Source of the DNA: Glandiceps talaboti
Taxonomy: Eukaryota > Hemichordata > Enteropneusta > Spengelidae
DNA: 64,000 nucleotides
Assembly: GCF_964340395.1 (NCBI RefSeq)
Contig: NC_135568.1
Coordinates: 17,324,276-17,388,275 of the forward strand
Direction: 5' to 3'
Below the pieces are notes generated by a model. That model saw nothing but the letters and a program-made list of their open reading frames with translations, was not told the origin of the DNA and made no database searches. The translations under genes were made by a program, and so were the position numbers. Positions 38,053-51,072 of this stretch are shown piece by piece; within the stretch, counting starts at the first letter, position 1; each line of letters opens with the position of its first letter.

Positions 38053-41000
38053 GAGTACATTAGGCTTTTCGTGTAGTGTGTGCTGTTATGCACTAACGAT
38101 TTCCCTCGGCTCGGAAATAGTTGCGGGAGAACATCCCTCGGAGTAATATACATCTACTAGTGTCCTCATAGATAGGCAATAAGCATATGTTAATTCCTAG
38201 AACGAGCTCACTTAGTTCACATTAGCTAGCCTTTGCTTAAAAGATTCTATCTAAGATGGCAAAATAACTAAGAATGTTGAAAAATAGATCAATGGTGTCA
38301 GTTGGGATTGTTGTTTGCTCTTAATCATTCGTATGTACTTATCTATCCTCAGTCACGCTTATATTGGTCAACCCAGACAAAAATTACTAGCTCTTCAAAA
38401 TAATTGCTTAACAATTACAAAATAATGAATGTATAAGCTGTACCTACACTTGGATTTGACATTCACTCGCATTTAACAGGAGGGATGAGTAATTAAAGAA
38501 TATCATATTTCTAAGTATGTGAATTGTCAGGGAGAAGCACGTTAGTGAGGAAAGAGATCACACAGTGCTAATGACTTAAACGTGATGCACCTTACCAACA
38601 ATACATTTTGGGAATCCTTTGTCGGGCACTGAAGTACGCACATAAGCTAACATTAATAGCATAAGAGTCTATCATATTTCTCCTTCTATTGATCATCTTG
38701 CACTGACCTATCATACTTAAATCGAAATGGCCATGAAGACATCAGTTCATGTATTATCATTTGTAATACCTTACAGTCGTGCCTCATTACATATTCACTC
38801 AAGCAGAGAGCTACGTAGAGTAATACATGGCATTCTGAGAGGAAGGTATATTCTTCGTTATGCTTTCGTAATGACGCTAAGGGGTCAAATTAAACCGGTG
38901 CGTCATAAATAAATCACTACTTTACTGGGAATGAAGATACATTTATAAAAATGTTATTTTTTGCAAATAAGGCAGTCATATGTGTTGAGATATATCAAAA
39001 CTGTACTTATGGTCCATGTACGCCTAATTATAGTTGAATACTAAGAACATAAAAGCTAATATCGCCATATATGGCCCTAACCTCAATCTCCAAACATTGA
39101 GCCCGATGTATCAACATGCCTATGAACAATTCAAATGTAATTAGTAAGTTAAACACTGTGGAAGACGTTTTCGTGATCTTGCAATTTATATGCTAGAATC
39201 AATCATTTTTGTGGATGTTTTCTTTCCAAAACTACATGAATATGATAGAGTTTTATCACACGCTCTCGCAAACATCTAAAAAAAGCAGTAGGTTTGTCTG
39301 AGCTTCGCGTTTTATCAGATTTCATTATCAAATTCCCTTAATGCTAGGAAATGATACAAAGTGGGAAAATACGTCAGCAGTGAGTGAATCTCGCTAGCAC
39401 TAACTGTAAATCTCGCTAGCACACTGTGAATCTCGCGGTACTAACTGTACATTTCCCATTCCACCAATTGACAATTATGTTTGAATATTCCAGTTTGAAC
39501 AACCGAGTGATTTTTTAAAAAAGATTTTCAACAGAAATTGGTTTTCGCCTTTTAAGCAATATGTGAAATAAGCAATAAACATACTTTTGACAATTAACAA
39601 TTACGTTAGCAAACTACAGTCTGAATCACAGTTTATTAAACTTTTCATAAAATATTTTTTTTAAAATTATATTGAAAGTCACTGCTTTCTTGTTATCGGC
39701 AAATACGTGCAATCAGACATAGTATTAGCACTAAAATAGCTATTGAAAAGACGCACTACCAGTTAATAGATAAGTCGTGTTTCATGGATTTAAAAACATG
39801 TTATAAAAAATAATTAGTCAGTATTCGCCCATAAGTCAGTATTTTGTCATACAGTAATACACTTAAGTGGGTGTATAACAGCTATTAAAATCCATACACG
39901 GAAGTAAAACTATGAAAATGCCGAAACCTTGTTTTTATTCAAGTTTTCACCACTGTACTATTTATTATATATACAACTAGTAGTCTGAGATTCAAAGAAT
40001 ATATACGCCTGAAACGAAATGGAATATACACAGAAATCGTTCAGTCATAGACAAGTTCATTAAACAATCTTAGTAGTGTGATTCGAAGTTCTAAATTCTT
40101 ACTAGATCAAAGGCCAGAAGAAATATATTCTCTACAACTTCAGGGATATGTTATAAATTTAAAGAGCATATCGTGCAGATGCATGATATCCAAACCTACA
40201 GGAAAACCTTTAATTTTACAAGATGAAAATCAGAATCGTGGTTTGTATGTACCGGGAAGGCAAGGTAATCGTCCGGTCACGGACAAACTTTGTTGAACTG
40301 AGCAAATCACAACACCACGCTTGGGAAAAAATAAAAGACAGATTTGGATACTCGAAGTCAGAACATTGCAAATAGTACACGCTTTGAGGGCTTAATTTTT
40401 AGCTACGCAATGTTACAAAAGAGCACGAACAAATCCAATTATGAATGAAGGCCCTCCTTAAAAAAAAACGAAATGTTGGCAAAGCACTATATGCACCTCA
40501 TATTCAGTTCACAATATCAATGAAACTTTTATGTCACTGAAAAGTTTCGTGGGCCTGAAGAAACTACAATGAAACGCTTAGATACAAAATCTTGAAAAAT
40601 TGATCCTTGAAGAAACAAGACGAAACGCACTGAGACAAGTTATAACCAAAAGCTAGAGTATTGAAAACTTCAAGGGGTAATGTTCTGAAAGTATACACTA
40701 CAGCTACATAATCCAAAAGCGTATGAATACAATTTCATTTACCTTAGCTTATGACCCGCTTTGAAAACCGAAAAACTAATACCTTTAAATGACAACATGA
40801 AGAAAATGAGAATGAGTTACAGCTAATAACATATCTTAGAAACTATTCTACTTCATCTGACTTATTTCCGATGAATTGCATTTGGAGGAGACGTTGAGAT
40901 TATCGAATTAAATAACTCCTTGTAATTGCTACATGCATATCAGATATGCACACAATAGCTTTTCATTAGCCAGCACCAGAAACGTATAAATCTCCTTAGA

Positions 41001-41379
41001 AAAAGACGAAAATTGAGGTATTATGCCAAAAGACGTTTCAAAGAAAGTTTTATACCAACTTATTGATTTGGACATTAATAGGGGAAGCTTTTAAGCTGAT
41101 ATGAGTTTCCATATTACTATACCTAGTTTGATTAATCTAGGTACTGCTGGAGTCTTTTTTATTTTTGGTGCATGCCACTGCACAGGTATTGCCATGTTTG
41201 TACGTATGTTATTATATATTACAGAAAAACTCTACTAAGCTAGCTACTAGCTCTACTAAGTATATATTCCTAAAGATTATATGAATAACTTTAATCTAAA
41301 TCCTATGACAGGCCTGTCCATATTCCAAAAAATATAGATTGTTTTTTAAAAATGGGAATGTCGAAGACTGTCTATGTAT

Positions 41380-41408
41380 ATCTATCTATCTATCTATATA
41401 TCTATATA

Positions 41409-41466
<58 letters not shown>

Positions 41467-41519
41467 CTCTCTGCCACTGCGGTATAGAGCACTGTCTTAG
41501 CAGATTGATACTCACCGAG

Positions 41520-41594
<75 letters not shown>
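41380..41594. repeat. Two (TA)n microsatellites
   Basis: TA runs at 41396-41462 and 41518-41594, separated by 55 bp of unique sequence; a short (CTAT)n leads in. Confidence 0.98.
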
Positions 41595-41595
<1 letters not shown>

Positions 41596-43997
41596 CTGTC
41601 TACAAGAATGTTTTAGAATGTGTCACTGTACTCGAGTGTGTGTGTGCATTTTATATGTTGGTGTGATGTACTGTAGCACTTCTCTTCTCAAATGCAAGTA
41701 TTCCAATATTGTATCCGATTTACATCTGAAAGGTTTTGAGCCCTAAGTCATACAAGATATCACGATATTTGCTGGATTTCTACTTCTCTTAGTTTGCCTC
41801 AGCACACACACTTTGATGGCGTCTCTGTTAATAATTACATGTCTTATCACCAAGAACTACTTCCAATTCAATGTATTCAACAGGAAATATCACTGTAGTG
41901 GAAGAAATAAACCCTTACATAGTTTAAGGCAAGCTTCCCACTCTAAACACTGGAATGTACTTTTCTTCATCACTAATTTGACATTTTGTCATAAATATCT
42001 TACAACGAGAAATCCCTGTACACCAATTCGTACCACTGCCATTCTCTTTGTATTTATCAGAGCCAATCTCGTTAAATGTTACAGTTCCATACAAACTCAA
42101 ATATGAAATAAACCACAGAAATGCCTTTGCAAATAAACTTATGCACAATCATGAACAGTATTCAATACATTTATTATGAATATCATTTCATTACTACTTT
42201 TGAATTTCGTTTGAAACGAGAAATTTATTACAAATTGAACGCTTGTTGGATTTTTAAGTACTTCATACACAACGTTTAGCTGTCAGATACCATCACAATA
42301 TATGCCACTTCACGTATTGCTTTATGTTCACGTATTGCTTTATGTTCTTTAACATCCGGGGCATACTCTTTGTCCTTTATACATCAGACTAACAATGACG
42401 TCATCGCCAATGAACTTTTGTAGTATTAGTAACTTTTGAGTCGAATTCTTGACAGAAAGAACTGTCATACACCTCAAATGCTGCAAACTATAGTGTAGCA
42501 TATACATCAATCATTTTATGAAAAGTTACTGGCGAATAAAAAAGAACACAAACAATTGATCCATTTGAATACCATTGTTAAATATGTTCAAAACCTACCC
42601 ATTAGTAAACTCTAATTTCATTTTTGCTGTTTGGACTTATCACAAGGACTAGCTTTCTCGTCATGCACTTTATACAGAACTAAACATAGTAAAGCAATTG
42701 GAGACACATTAATGTATTACAAGATAAATAAAAACCCATTTAAAATTTGTATAACTGATTGTAATAGCCGAGAGCAATCATTCAAAACGGTTGAACATAC
42801 AAAGAGATATAACTTCAGTTCGTGGTCGGTCAAACTAGACTTCGTAAAGGAAGGAAGACAACTTTGTATGGTGACCTTCACATTAATGAACTGGCCTTTC
42901 ATAGAACAAGTCGGAAATCAAAGATAATAACAACTGTTAAAGTGAAAAGAACATTGTATATTTGTTGTGCGCATCCACGTTCCGGCATACTCTTTGCATT
43001 CAGTAGTTGACAAAGTATGCTTTAATTAGTCACGTATATGCAAAGATTATCTATAATTTGAAAATAAGAGCCAGTCACATTCTCTCGCAGTCTAGCAGTT
43101 TGTCCAAAATCTTTGGCGAACGATTTCCTTTGTAGGGTTATTCATCAGGCAGCGGATAAAGCAATCATTGCACACATCTAGAACGAAAGAGTATCTTCCT
43201 GATGGCACATTCAGGGATCAATAAAGGACAGCCGTAATGTATTTGCACTGTCGTCTTTAAATAGAAAGGCCATCCAGATGCATCAATCATGTAAATGATC
43301 TTTGTCAAATGAGCTGTGATTTCTCCGACACTTCAAAGCCATAATAAATGAAACCGGTCTTTCACGCCACCTGCGGTTTAACAACCTATCACCAGTACTC
43401 AAAGAATAGTTCAAACACTTCAATAATGATTTACACGTTTTATTGTACAAATGTCTCATTGCTGGATTTTACAGTCGAGAAACAGAGTCGGAAGAAAACA
43501 TGCCATACCATTCAAAATGATTTAAGTACGCGAGTTGAAATTCTGACCAACCTTACAATATAATTCACACTAATTGATCAGTCACAAAGTCGTAGTAGTC
43601 GAAGCTTTTTGAGATCGTTAATTTCCTTCATGTAGGTTCCATTAGAGGGAAGACATTCAGCATTTCATCAGCACGACATCATAAAATATCATCCTGGCAC
43701 GCTGAATTTCAAAATTGTTTTATTCGACTTTTGTGTCTTTGGAATTTCCCCACACATTAATTGATGTAGACGAGATAAGCTAGAGAAATAGCTTATGTTG
43801 TGCTAAGGATACCTTAGCCCCGTCACAAGACTTAAACTTTTACAAGTAAATCCCCTGTGGTTACACAACTTTGATAGTGTATCGTATTATAGATTCAAAT
43901 TGCTGTATGCATGAAACATGAATATTAAATTAATTAAATATTTCCACCTATGTGACTCTTAAAATCCCATCTACTCAACCCACGTTCACTGACAGTA

Positions 43998-44353
43998 TAT
44001 AATGCATAACGATTGTTTGGTTCTAGTTATCCAACCCCACCTAGTTTTTCACTTCCGACCCTAACGAGAACAAAAATAACAAAATCGCGAAAACTGTGAC
44101 GTCAGGCAAGAAATAATGGATGCGGAAACCGACATCCACTTAAAAAAGATAATATGAAACTGTTCTTCCAATCTGTAATGGCTGTACATCTGATGGGAAG
44201 AAACCAAAACACAGAGACCATATGGAAAACAACGGAAAACATAACTACCTGAACTAGAAACTCACACATCAAATAAAATCACACCAAAAAATCCACCCAC
44301 CCCCATCTATGCTAAAATTGAGCATAATCGGAGCCATGCTATTTTTTAGGCCT
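43998..44353 (-). mobile_element. GGCC-ended MITE, copy F (opposite orientation)
   Basis: Reads as the inverse of the other copies: gattgtttggttctagttat at the left, aatcggagccatgctatttt ... ggcc at the right. Interior caatctgtaatggctgtaca present. Confidence 0.85.
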
Positions 44354-45609
44354 ATTTTGAAATGCCTTCATTCTAGAGTTTCGCTTTGCTGATGCCTTAC
44401 CTTGTTCTTAATACGTTCTTTGAAAGAAAGGAGTTGTCAATTTACTTCTGTTGGTGTACTTATTTTTACGAATTTATTTCATGTACAAATCCTCATATTC
44501 TGCCATAGCTGTTGAGTGCAATATTTGAAACTGTAACCACAAATTAGCGTTGACTATACAATAGAGTACGTCTACAACACGAGAATGATTTCTGGGGGAA
44601 GTCATTATTAAATGTAAGGGTAACATTGGCGACATGTTGGCTAGTAGAATACTATCTTTGAATGTTTGAAGTCCTTCCGTGAATTTTAGTTGATTCTTCA
44701 CTGAAACCTAAAGCTTGTATTTGCTGCGGTTTTCTTTTTTTTGTTTTTACACGGTGACAAATATCTGATGAAGTGGCAGCTGCACAAATCAATGTAAAGC
44801 TTAAATTGAGATATATGCCGGAACAGCTGTCAATTACAAGTCAGTCCATTTCTAAAGAAACCCAAGAGCCACAAAAAGACCTTTTTTCTCATTTGAAATC
44901 ATTGAATTGCTCTGTAAAGAAGACAGAGAAAACATATAGCCGAACCACTGATCCATGAAAAAGTCGCGTCATTTTATACTCCGTGACAGGTGAAGTTACA
45001 GATTAACTGAATGTATTCTATCAATATACAATACGTGCAAAATACTTCGTGCCACTTGAAGTGCGCACTGTTCTTCATAACGTCTCTAGTTGAGGGGAAG
45101 TTAGGATTAAATGAAATGCATTGCAGGGTTAATTGATATGGATTTAGGTGTCGTCTAATGGGATTGCAGTCTTGAAATAACTCCAGGTACTAGTTCAATC
45201 ATTGCTATATACTGTTCTATTATGTAACTCATTGAAAAGACACCTTGCACTATACATGTAGTAGGTACTAATAAAGGACTGTTTCTCAAATGTAGAACAT
45301 AAAGACGTTTCGTGCAACTAAATCACAATAATCACACTAAAAGTTGCGTTCAGCATGAAAGCCAATTTGCCAATCGTTTGTACATCGAAATACGATTCGC
45401 AAATAATAAGGACATAGTGTGTTTAGGTACTCCAAGCTACGAAAAAACGACTTTGATGAGGATGGAAAGGATGGACAGTTTACTGTCTCCATGCTTATAA
45501 CGCAAATTCAATTGCTTGTTGCATTTGAAACTTAGTCTCCATAAGGGAGCGATCAGTTTTTACGGCCGGGGTGGGCCTGTGACTTCTTGTTCGTGTTGTA
45601 CTTAAAAAT

Positions 45610-45710
45610 AGTGAACGCCCCCCCCTGCGATTCATCCATAAAATAACCCAACCCCCCCTACTGACATATAAAAAACACACACTGACCCCCCCCCCCCTCC
45701 CTCCCTGACA
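45610..45710. repeat. Cluster of C tracts
   Basis: Three C-rich tracts of 8-13 bases within 100 bp (near 45617, 45652 and 45686), ending ccctccctccctg. The minus strand is G-rich enough to form quadruplexes. It lies about 190 bp left of the transposon end. Confidence 0.85.
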
Positions 45711-45899
45711 TCTGTTGACAAGAAACATTCTTCTTGTTCTGGCAAAAGACACACTAGATTAAGCACAATACATCACATTGCATCTATTGGTTAATTTTAC
45801 TTGTTACATTTGTAATTTTAAATGTATCTGGTAAATTGCTATCCCAAATCCATTGCTTCACATGTATAAAGCTCTTTAGACAGGAACCCTATGAGAAGT

Positions 45900-45937
45900 A
45901 TATGGGCCGTCGCAGGCAGAAAGGGCCCTTATGTCGA
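45900..45937 (+). repeat. Left terminal inverted repeat
   Basis: 38 bp, starts atatgggccgtcgcaggcag, contains the palindrome aagggccctt and ends atgtcga. Confidence 0.95.
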
Positions 45938-46293
45938 TTTTTGCTACATTTTAGGTTAAAAGTTAGACGCGTTCAAACATTGTATCACTTTTCGTTACCC
46001 GTGAGTTCGAAAGTGCGAATGACCTTGATGACTCTCGGCATGATGTTTGATCGTTTTGGGTTAATATTTCTTTCTTCTCGAAAAAATGTTGCTCATTTTC
46101 GATGAAAATGAATAAAAATAATTAAATTGATAAAGGTTTTAGCGTTTCTACGATATTTTTCCGACTCCAAACGAAGTTCCGTGCTGCACATTCCCGCCAG
46201 ATCTCACACGTGACCACTAACTTCCGAAATCAACTCAACATTTCAAAGCGTAAGCAAACCTCTTCACAGCTCTTATTATATTAACCTACTACA

Positions 46294-46858
46294 ATGTCCT
46301 TAGAAATCCCAATTTGTCGTGAAATAGACCCGGAACTACGCGCGTTACTTGAAAATCGTCAGGATGACATCGCCGAAACCTTTAGCCCACCGCAATCGAC
46401 ATCCAACTCGCAGATTTCCCAAGATGAAAATACCACTACTACTAATATTATTGTCCAACGAGATTCAGCCGAAGCAGAAGGTAATTCCGAAGACGAAGAC
46501 CACCAACTCGACCCAGAAGAAATAGCAAGATTATTTTCAATATCAGACGACTTATCAGCAGACGAAGGGCCCCGGGATGATTTAGCCAAGAGTGCAGTAG
46601 AGTTAGCGATGAAAGACGGATGTGGATGTAAGAATGAGTGTTTTACCAGTTTGAGTGTCGACCGAGTATGGGAATACCGTTTAAATGTAGCAGAATTTCC
46701 AAGGGACCAGTCAGATGTACTTATATTATCAAAGTTAGAACAGAGTGAAGTCTTAGGTGATACTATTCGTGGAGGCAAGAGGGAGCGACAATACTTCAAC
46801 TACACCTTTGCTGGACAATCTGTCTGTGAAAAAGCGTGGCGTTACATTCATAGTATAG
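46294..46858 (+). CDS. Transposase candidate exon 1
   Basis: ATG at 46294 follows ttaacctactaca and is the first Met of the frame. It encodes the acidic, Ser/Thr-rich N-terminus and the GCGCKNECF segment, ending CEKAWRYIHSIG. Donor gtgagt at 46859 (phase 1). Confidence 0.85.
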
Positions 46859-47063
46859 GTGAGTATTTTTGTGTTTTCGTACTTTTATTAATTGTTGATT
46901 TTCCCTATGTCGACATGTCGTCGCTGCTTTTAAAATTCACTAATTGCAGTTTTAAATGAAAGTCTGAAAGCCTGGTGGAGGGTCTATGGCCCGACGTAGT
47001 AATAATAGATGTTCATGATCATACCTTAAACATCGATGTCAAATAAACCCGAAGCATAGAAGA

Positions 47064-47079
47064 GGGGGGGGGGGGGGGG
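47064..47079. repeat. Poly-G tract (about 16)
   Basis: Uninterrupted G run in intron 1 of the transposase candidate. Confidence 0.95.
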
Positions 47080-47786
47080 ATGGCGACGCTGGAGTCGATA
47101 TTTATTTGTGTCAGTTGTAATGAACGCCCGGTCGGCGCGGTGACCTCGCCTTTATTTTAGCGGTACTGGTATTAAACTGGGATCATGGTGGTACTTTCAT
47201 GCTGGATGTTGTAAACTGAACGATTTATGGACAGGGGAGGAAAAATCATTATTGATGGCAGAAATGGGATGGTTACGTTTTTCAGAGAATACATTATTTT
47301 GTAAAACTTGTACAACTGTTCATGGTAATCGAATGTAATCGACGAGTACAAAATATGCCATAGGTCAAATTGTGTAAATAGTGCTACTACCCATACAGCG
47401 TCAACACGTACCTGAAACAATTTGTATCTACAGTCTGCTTACTGGAAGTTTGATTTGACTGGGCTGACTGAAACAATATGATGTAACGTTAAAACTTATA
47501 CAGTGCCATTCAAGCTATTGTTATTGTATTGATAATTCACTACAAATTTATACAATTGTATAATTACTTATGTAGTTTGAGTCATTCACCTAGCCCTATC
47601 ACTTGTATACAATTGCCATGATTTTGTCGATTTTGTCAAAATTGTTTTTTGTTAAGGTCATTACAACTAGTCTTTGATATTCGTTAAACCTCTGTATTAA
47701 ACTTATTATTAATAATAGTAATAAGTAAGTATCAGTATTTTAAGATATATTGTGACATCAGTTACTCTTTTCTTCATTGCTATTAG

Positions 47787-47893
47787 GAGAAAAAAGATTT
47801 AAGAATATAAAGAGTCATTACAAGATGTATGGTGTTGTCCCAAGAAATCATGGTCTGAAAGGCAAGAGACCAGTTAATGCATATTCATTTGAG
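47787..47893 (+). CDS. Transposase candidate exon 2
   Basis: Acceptor cattgctattag; encodes EKRFKNIKSHYKMYGVVPRN and HGLKGKRPVNAYSFE; donor gtaagt, phase 0. The VPR.HG...P.NA.SFE pattern is strongly conserved in the family, which confirms both splice sites. Confidence 0.9.
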
Positions 47894-48149
47894 GTAAGTC
47901 ATTAGTTAGTATTGCTGGGTTTATCTATATATAACACTTGTTGCTAGGTAAAGCAATCCCATTTCTAATATTATATGTATACTTTATAAGTTTTGTCATC
48001 GTGTAAAAGTAACCATCTCCCCTGGTTGTTTTGATGTGTCATTTTGTTCACGTTGAGAGGGAAATTTTTGTAAACCTGAAATTGTATTTTATAACATAAC
48101 ATACCGTATGTTTAAAGGTCAATGTGATACAATCATTTGGCTATTGCAA

Positions 48150-48151
<2 letters not shown>

Positions 48152-48235
<84 letters not shown>
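48152..48235. repeat. (TA)n microsatellite in transposon intron 2
   Basis: About 40 TA units inside the second intron. Confidence 0.98.
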
Positions 48236-48237
<2 letters not shown>

Positions 48238-48570
48238 AAAATATAACTAAAGTGTAACCATAGGGGTACATTTTTAGATTGTTGTTTTCCTCACAGGCAA
48301 AATATAACAATGTTTTGACTTTTCCCATACCTTTATGTAAAGAACACAAGGGGGTGTGTGCAAAGTGCTATTTGAAAAATACAGTATTTAGATTCAACAT
48401 ATTGGTTTGGTTAAGTTGTAGGTAAAATCTAAGTATCGAAACAATATATTTGAAAGCATTAACTTCAAAAGGTGACCATGTACTATGTGCACCGTACCAT
48501 TGATGATCCTATTCTTTAATTTTCACTCTGAAATACTAATATATTGTATTTATTCTTCTGAGTATTCCAG

Positions 48571-49890
48571 GTAATACAAGATGTAGTTCAGTTTTTAATC
48601 CGATATGGCGAAGAAAATGGTTTACCAATGCCGGCAGCACCACGTGGAAGGGATGGGAGGGCCCCTGTATACTTACCTTCAAGCGAGTCTAAGATGGATG
48701 TGTACAACAAGTATGTTGAAGCGTGTAGAGACTGTGAACCTATTAGAGAATGTGTTGGTGAGACTTTATTCAGGAACATTTGGCAATCATGTGTCCCCCA
48801 TATATAGAAGATGGAACCATGTACTGATGTATGCGCGAAGTGTGAACAATATAGAAATAGTATTAGGTTTGCTGTTACTGAAAATGATAAATTAGGAGCA
48901 AGTTTAGCATTTTCTGAGCATATTTTGAAGGCCCAGAAAGAGAGAGAATTTTTGAATATTTGTATAAAACATGCACAAGATGAGTTAAGTGATAGAGAGG
49001 TTTTGTCACCTGTACATGTAAGTCCATGTTCACAAGATTTATTTTCTATCCACTACACTTTTGATTTTGCCCAGAGTTTTATGTTACCTCATCAGTCTAG
49101 ACAGGTCAGTCAGCTTTATTTTTTGAATCCACTACGTGTTAATTGTTTTGGAATATGTAATGATGGTTTGAAATCACAGATGAATTATTTATTTGATGAG
49201 TCCCAAACAATAGGAATAGATAATGGAAAATGTCATGGAGCCAATAATGTAGTAAGTATGTTAGATGACTATTTTGATCACCATGGTTTAGGAGAAAGGG
49301 TTTGTCACTGTCATGCTGATAACTGTGGGGGTCAGAATAAGAATAAAACTGTTGTTCATTATTTCTGTTATCGCACTAGTATAGGTTTGCATGATGAAAT
49401 TAATTACCACTTTCTAGAGCCAGGCCATACTAAGTGTATATGTGATGCATGTTTTGGAAAGATGCGCCAACTTTATCGTAGAAGTGATGTAGATACAGTC
49501 AGTCAGTTGAGTAATGTAGTCAGTAAAAGTGCTAAGATTAATAGTGTTAAGTGTTATATGTGTCAGGGCACAGTACCAACTTTTCAGTGGTATGAATGGG
49601 ATAGGTTTCTAAATAGATACATGACACCACTGAAGGGAATTAGACAGTACCATCACTTCAGGTTTACAAAGGAAGATCCTGGTTATGTGTATGTCAGGAA
49701 GACAGTGACAGACAGTGAGGAGAGGATCTGTCTTGTCAGGAGAGGCATTACATGGCCACCATCTCCAGATTGTAAACCTGAAGTGATGGCAGCAGGTGGG
49801 TTGAGTCTAGCTAGACTGAGAGAGTTGCTAAAGCAAATAGTTCCATATGTAAGAGAGCCATACAGACAAGTATTCTGCCCCGAGGAGTAA
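48571..49890 (+). CDS. Transposase candidate exon 3, with premature stop
   Basis: Acceptor gagtattccag, starts VIQDVVQFLIRYGEENGLP. The frame runs to TAA at 49888-49890 with one interruption, TAG at 48805-48807, between CVPHI and KMEPCTDVCAKC. A Met at 48811 after the stop opens the remaining 359 codons, which include the whole catalytic core. Confidence 0.88.
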
Positions 49891-50708
49891 AATATTTTAG
49901 TCAAAAACAGTGTCAAAAAGGAAGTATAACTTGAGTACCATATGATTTATCAGTACAGTATTGGAAGCAAGGGACAAGAAAATTATGTCAGTATGTCTTT
50001 CTTACATTACAATTTGCATAAGGTATGTTCTCAAAGTGTCACATTTCATTAAAAAAAACTAGTTTCAATCCAAAGATCATATTTGATATAATTTGTAGAC
50101 AGATGGTCCAATGCAAGACATATTCACGTATATTGTTATATCAGGTCATTATAGTATAAGGTACATGTGGTTCTCCTATTCAGAAATGAAGTATACTCTG
50201 TATTACAGTCATAGCATTTATAAACATTCAATATATATTGTCACTTTCAATCCATATAGCCATTTAGTTCATTTACAATTGAAAAGTGAGGAACGATATT
50301 AGTAGGATATCTAATTTTGACGTTCAATATTTATACGACAGGGTTACTTTTATTGTCATCATCATTTAACCTTTCCCCCTCAACCTATTCTCATATGTTG
50401 ACTGCAATACACAAATATATAGCCATGAGATAAATTTCCCATTTCAATTGTAGATTTATTTTGTTTGAGACAGTTTATGAAATTTAAGATTCCTTGTACA
50501 TATGAATTTTTTTTTAAACTTATGATACAATGTACATGTACACACAAAAGTAATGATTAGAATGTATTAATAAGGTTTCCTTTACATGTTTGAACTCAGG
50601 TGCAATGTATATGGTTACCATGGCAACAATTTAATTGCCATGGCGACATAGGAGTGGTGTGATTTATTTCAAGTGGAAACATTGTGCAGTTTTCGTTAGT
50701 AATTATTC

Positions 50709-50714
50709 AATAAA
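50709..50714 (+). promoter_or_regulatory. Candidate polyadenylation signal of the transposon gene
   Basis: AATAAA about 820 bp after the stop codon and before the right terminal repeat. This is the motif only. Confidence 0.3.
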
Positions 50715-51072
50715 CTAATTTTTTGGTATTCCTATGTGTGCTAGTGAATCCTTCCCCCCCATAAAGTAATGGAATGACCCAAAGACAAAAACAATAATTA
50801 TCAGCCCACATATTTCTCATTGTAAATAAAATAATCCATAAGAATGATTTCAACTTGTAGTATTATCATCAGTTGACACTCCTATACATTCACTATACAG
50901 TGCTTACACAAGGCAATAGCAAAAGCTTTTGTCAAAATACAAAGGTCAGAGGTCACATCTTTGGATGGGCCAAAATGGTAGTTTTAGGCCGTTTTCAGCA
51001 GAATCCTTTCAAACACTGAAAATTAGCCATATAAACTATCTAAAAATGCAAAAAAGTCAAAATCGAAAATTT

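Larger units (their letters stand above)
46294..49890 (+). pseudogene. Transposase candidate (HADNCGGQNKN family), three exons, one in-frame TAG
   Basis: Exons 46294-46858, 47787-47893 and 48571-49890 join in phase (1, then 0) to 663 codons. Order: acidic N-terminus (about 1-105); Cys-rich GCGCKNECF from about 110; a likely DNA-binding region with GEKRFKNIKSHYKMYGVVPR and KRPVNAYSFE (190-224); PSSESK...YVEACRDC; CTDVCAKCEQYR; then a probable RNase H-like core with FDFAQ (Asp389), HADNCGGQNKN (Asp474) and GHTK...CDACFG (Asp516), and CxxC pairs after it. This order is typical of a large uncharacterised family in cnidarians, molluscs, lancelets and other invertebrates, possibly the one filed as DUF7869. 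The terminal repeats around the gene suggest that it moves the element. TAG at 48805-48807 (codon 303) interrupts conserved sequence, so this copy is probably dead unless read through or polymorphic. Confidence 0.85.

Noticed and set aside
45836-46105. 89-codon frame over the left transposon end
   Set aside because: Starts outside and crosses the terminal repeat; no similarity seen.
46359-46799. 146-codon minus-strand frame inside the transposon
   Set aside because: Shadow of exon 1 of the plus-strand gene; no family pattern.
48758-48807. Small intron gtgaga...tatatag that would remove the TAG
   Set aside because: It would delete the conserved LFRNIWQSCVPHI stretch and shift the frame into a TGA a few codons on.
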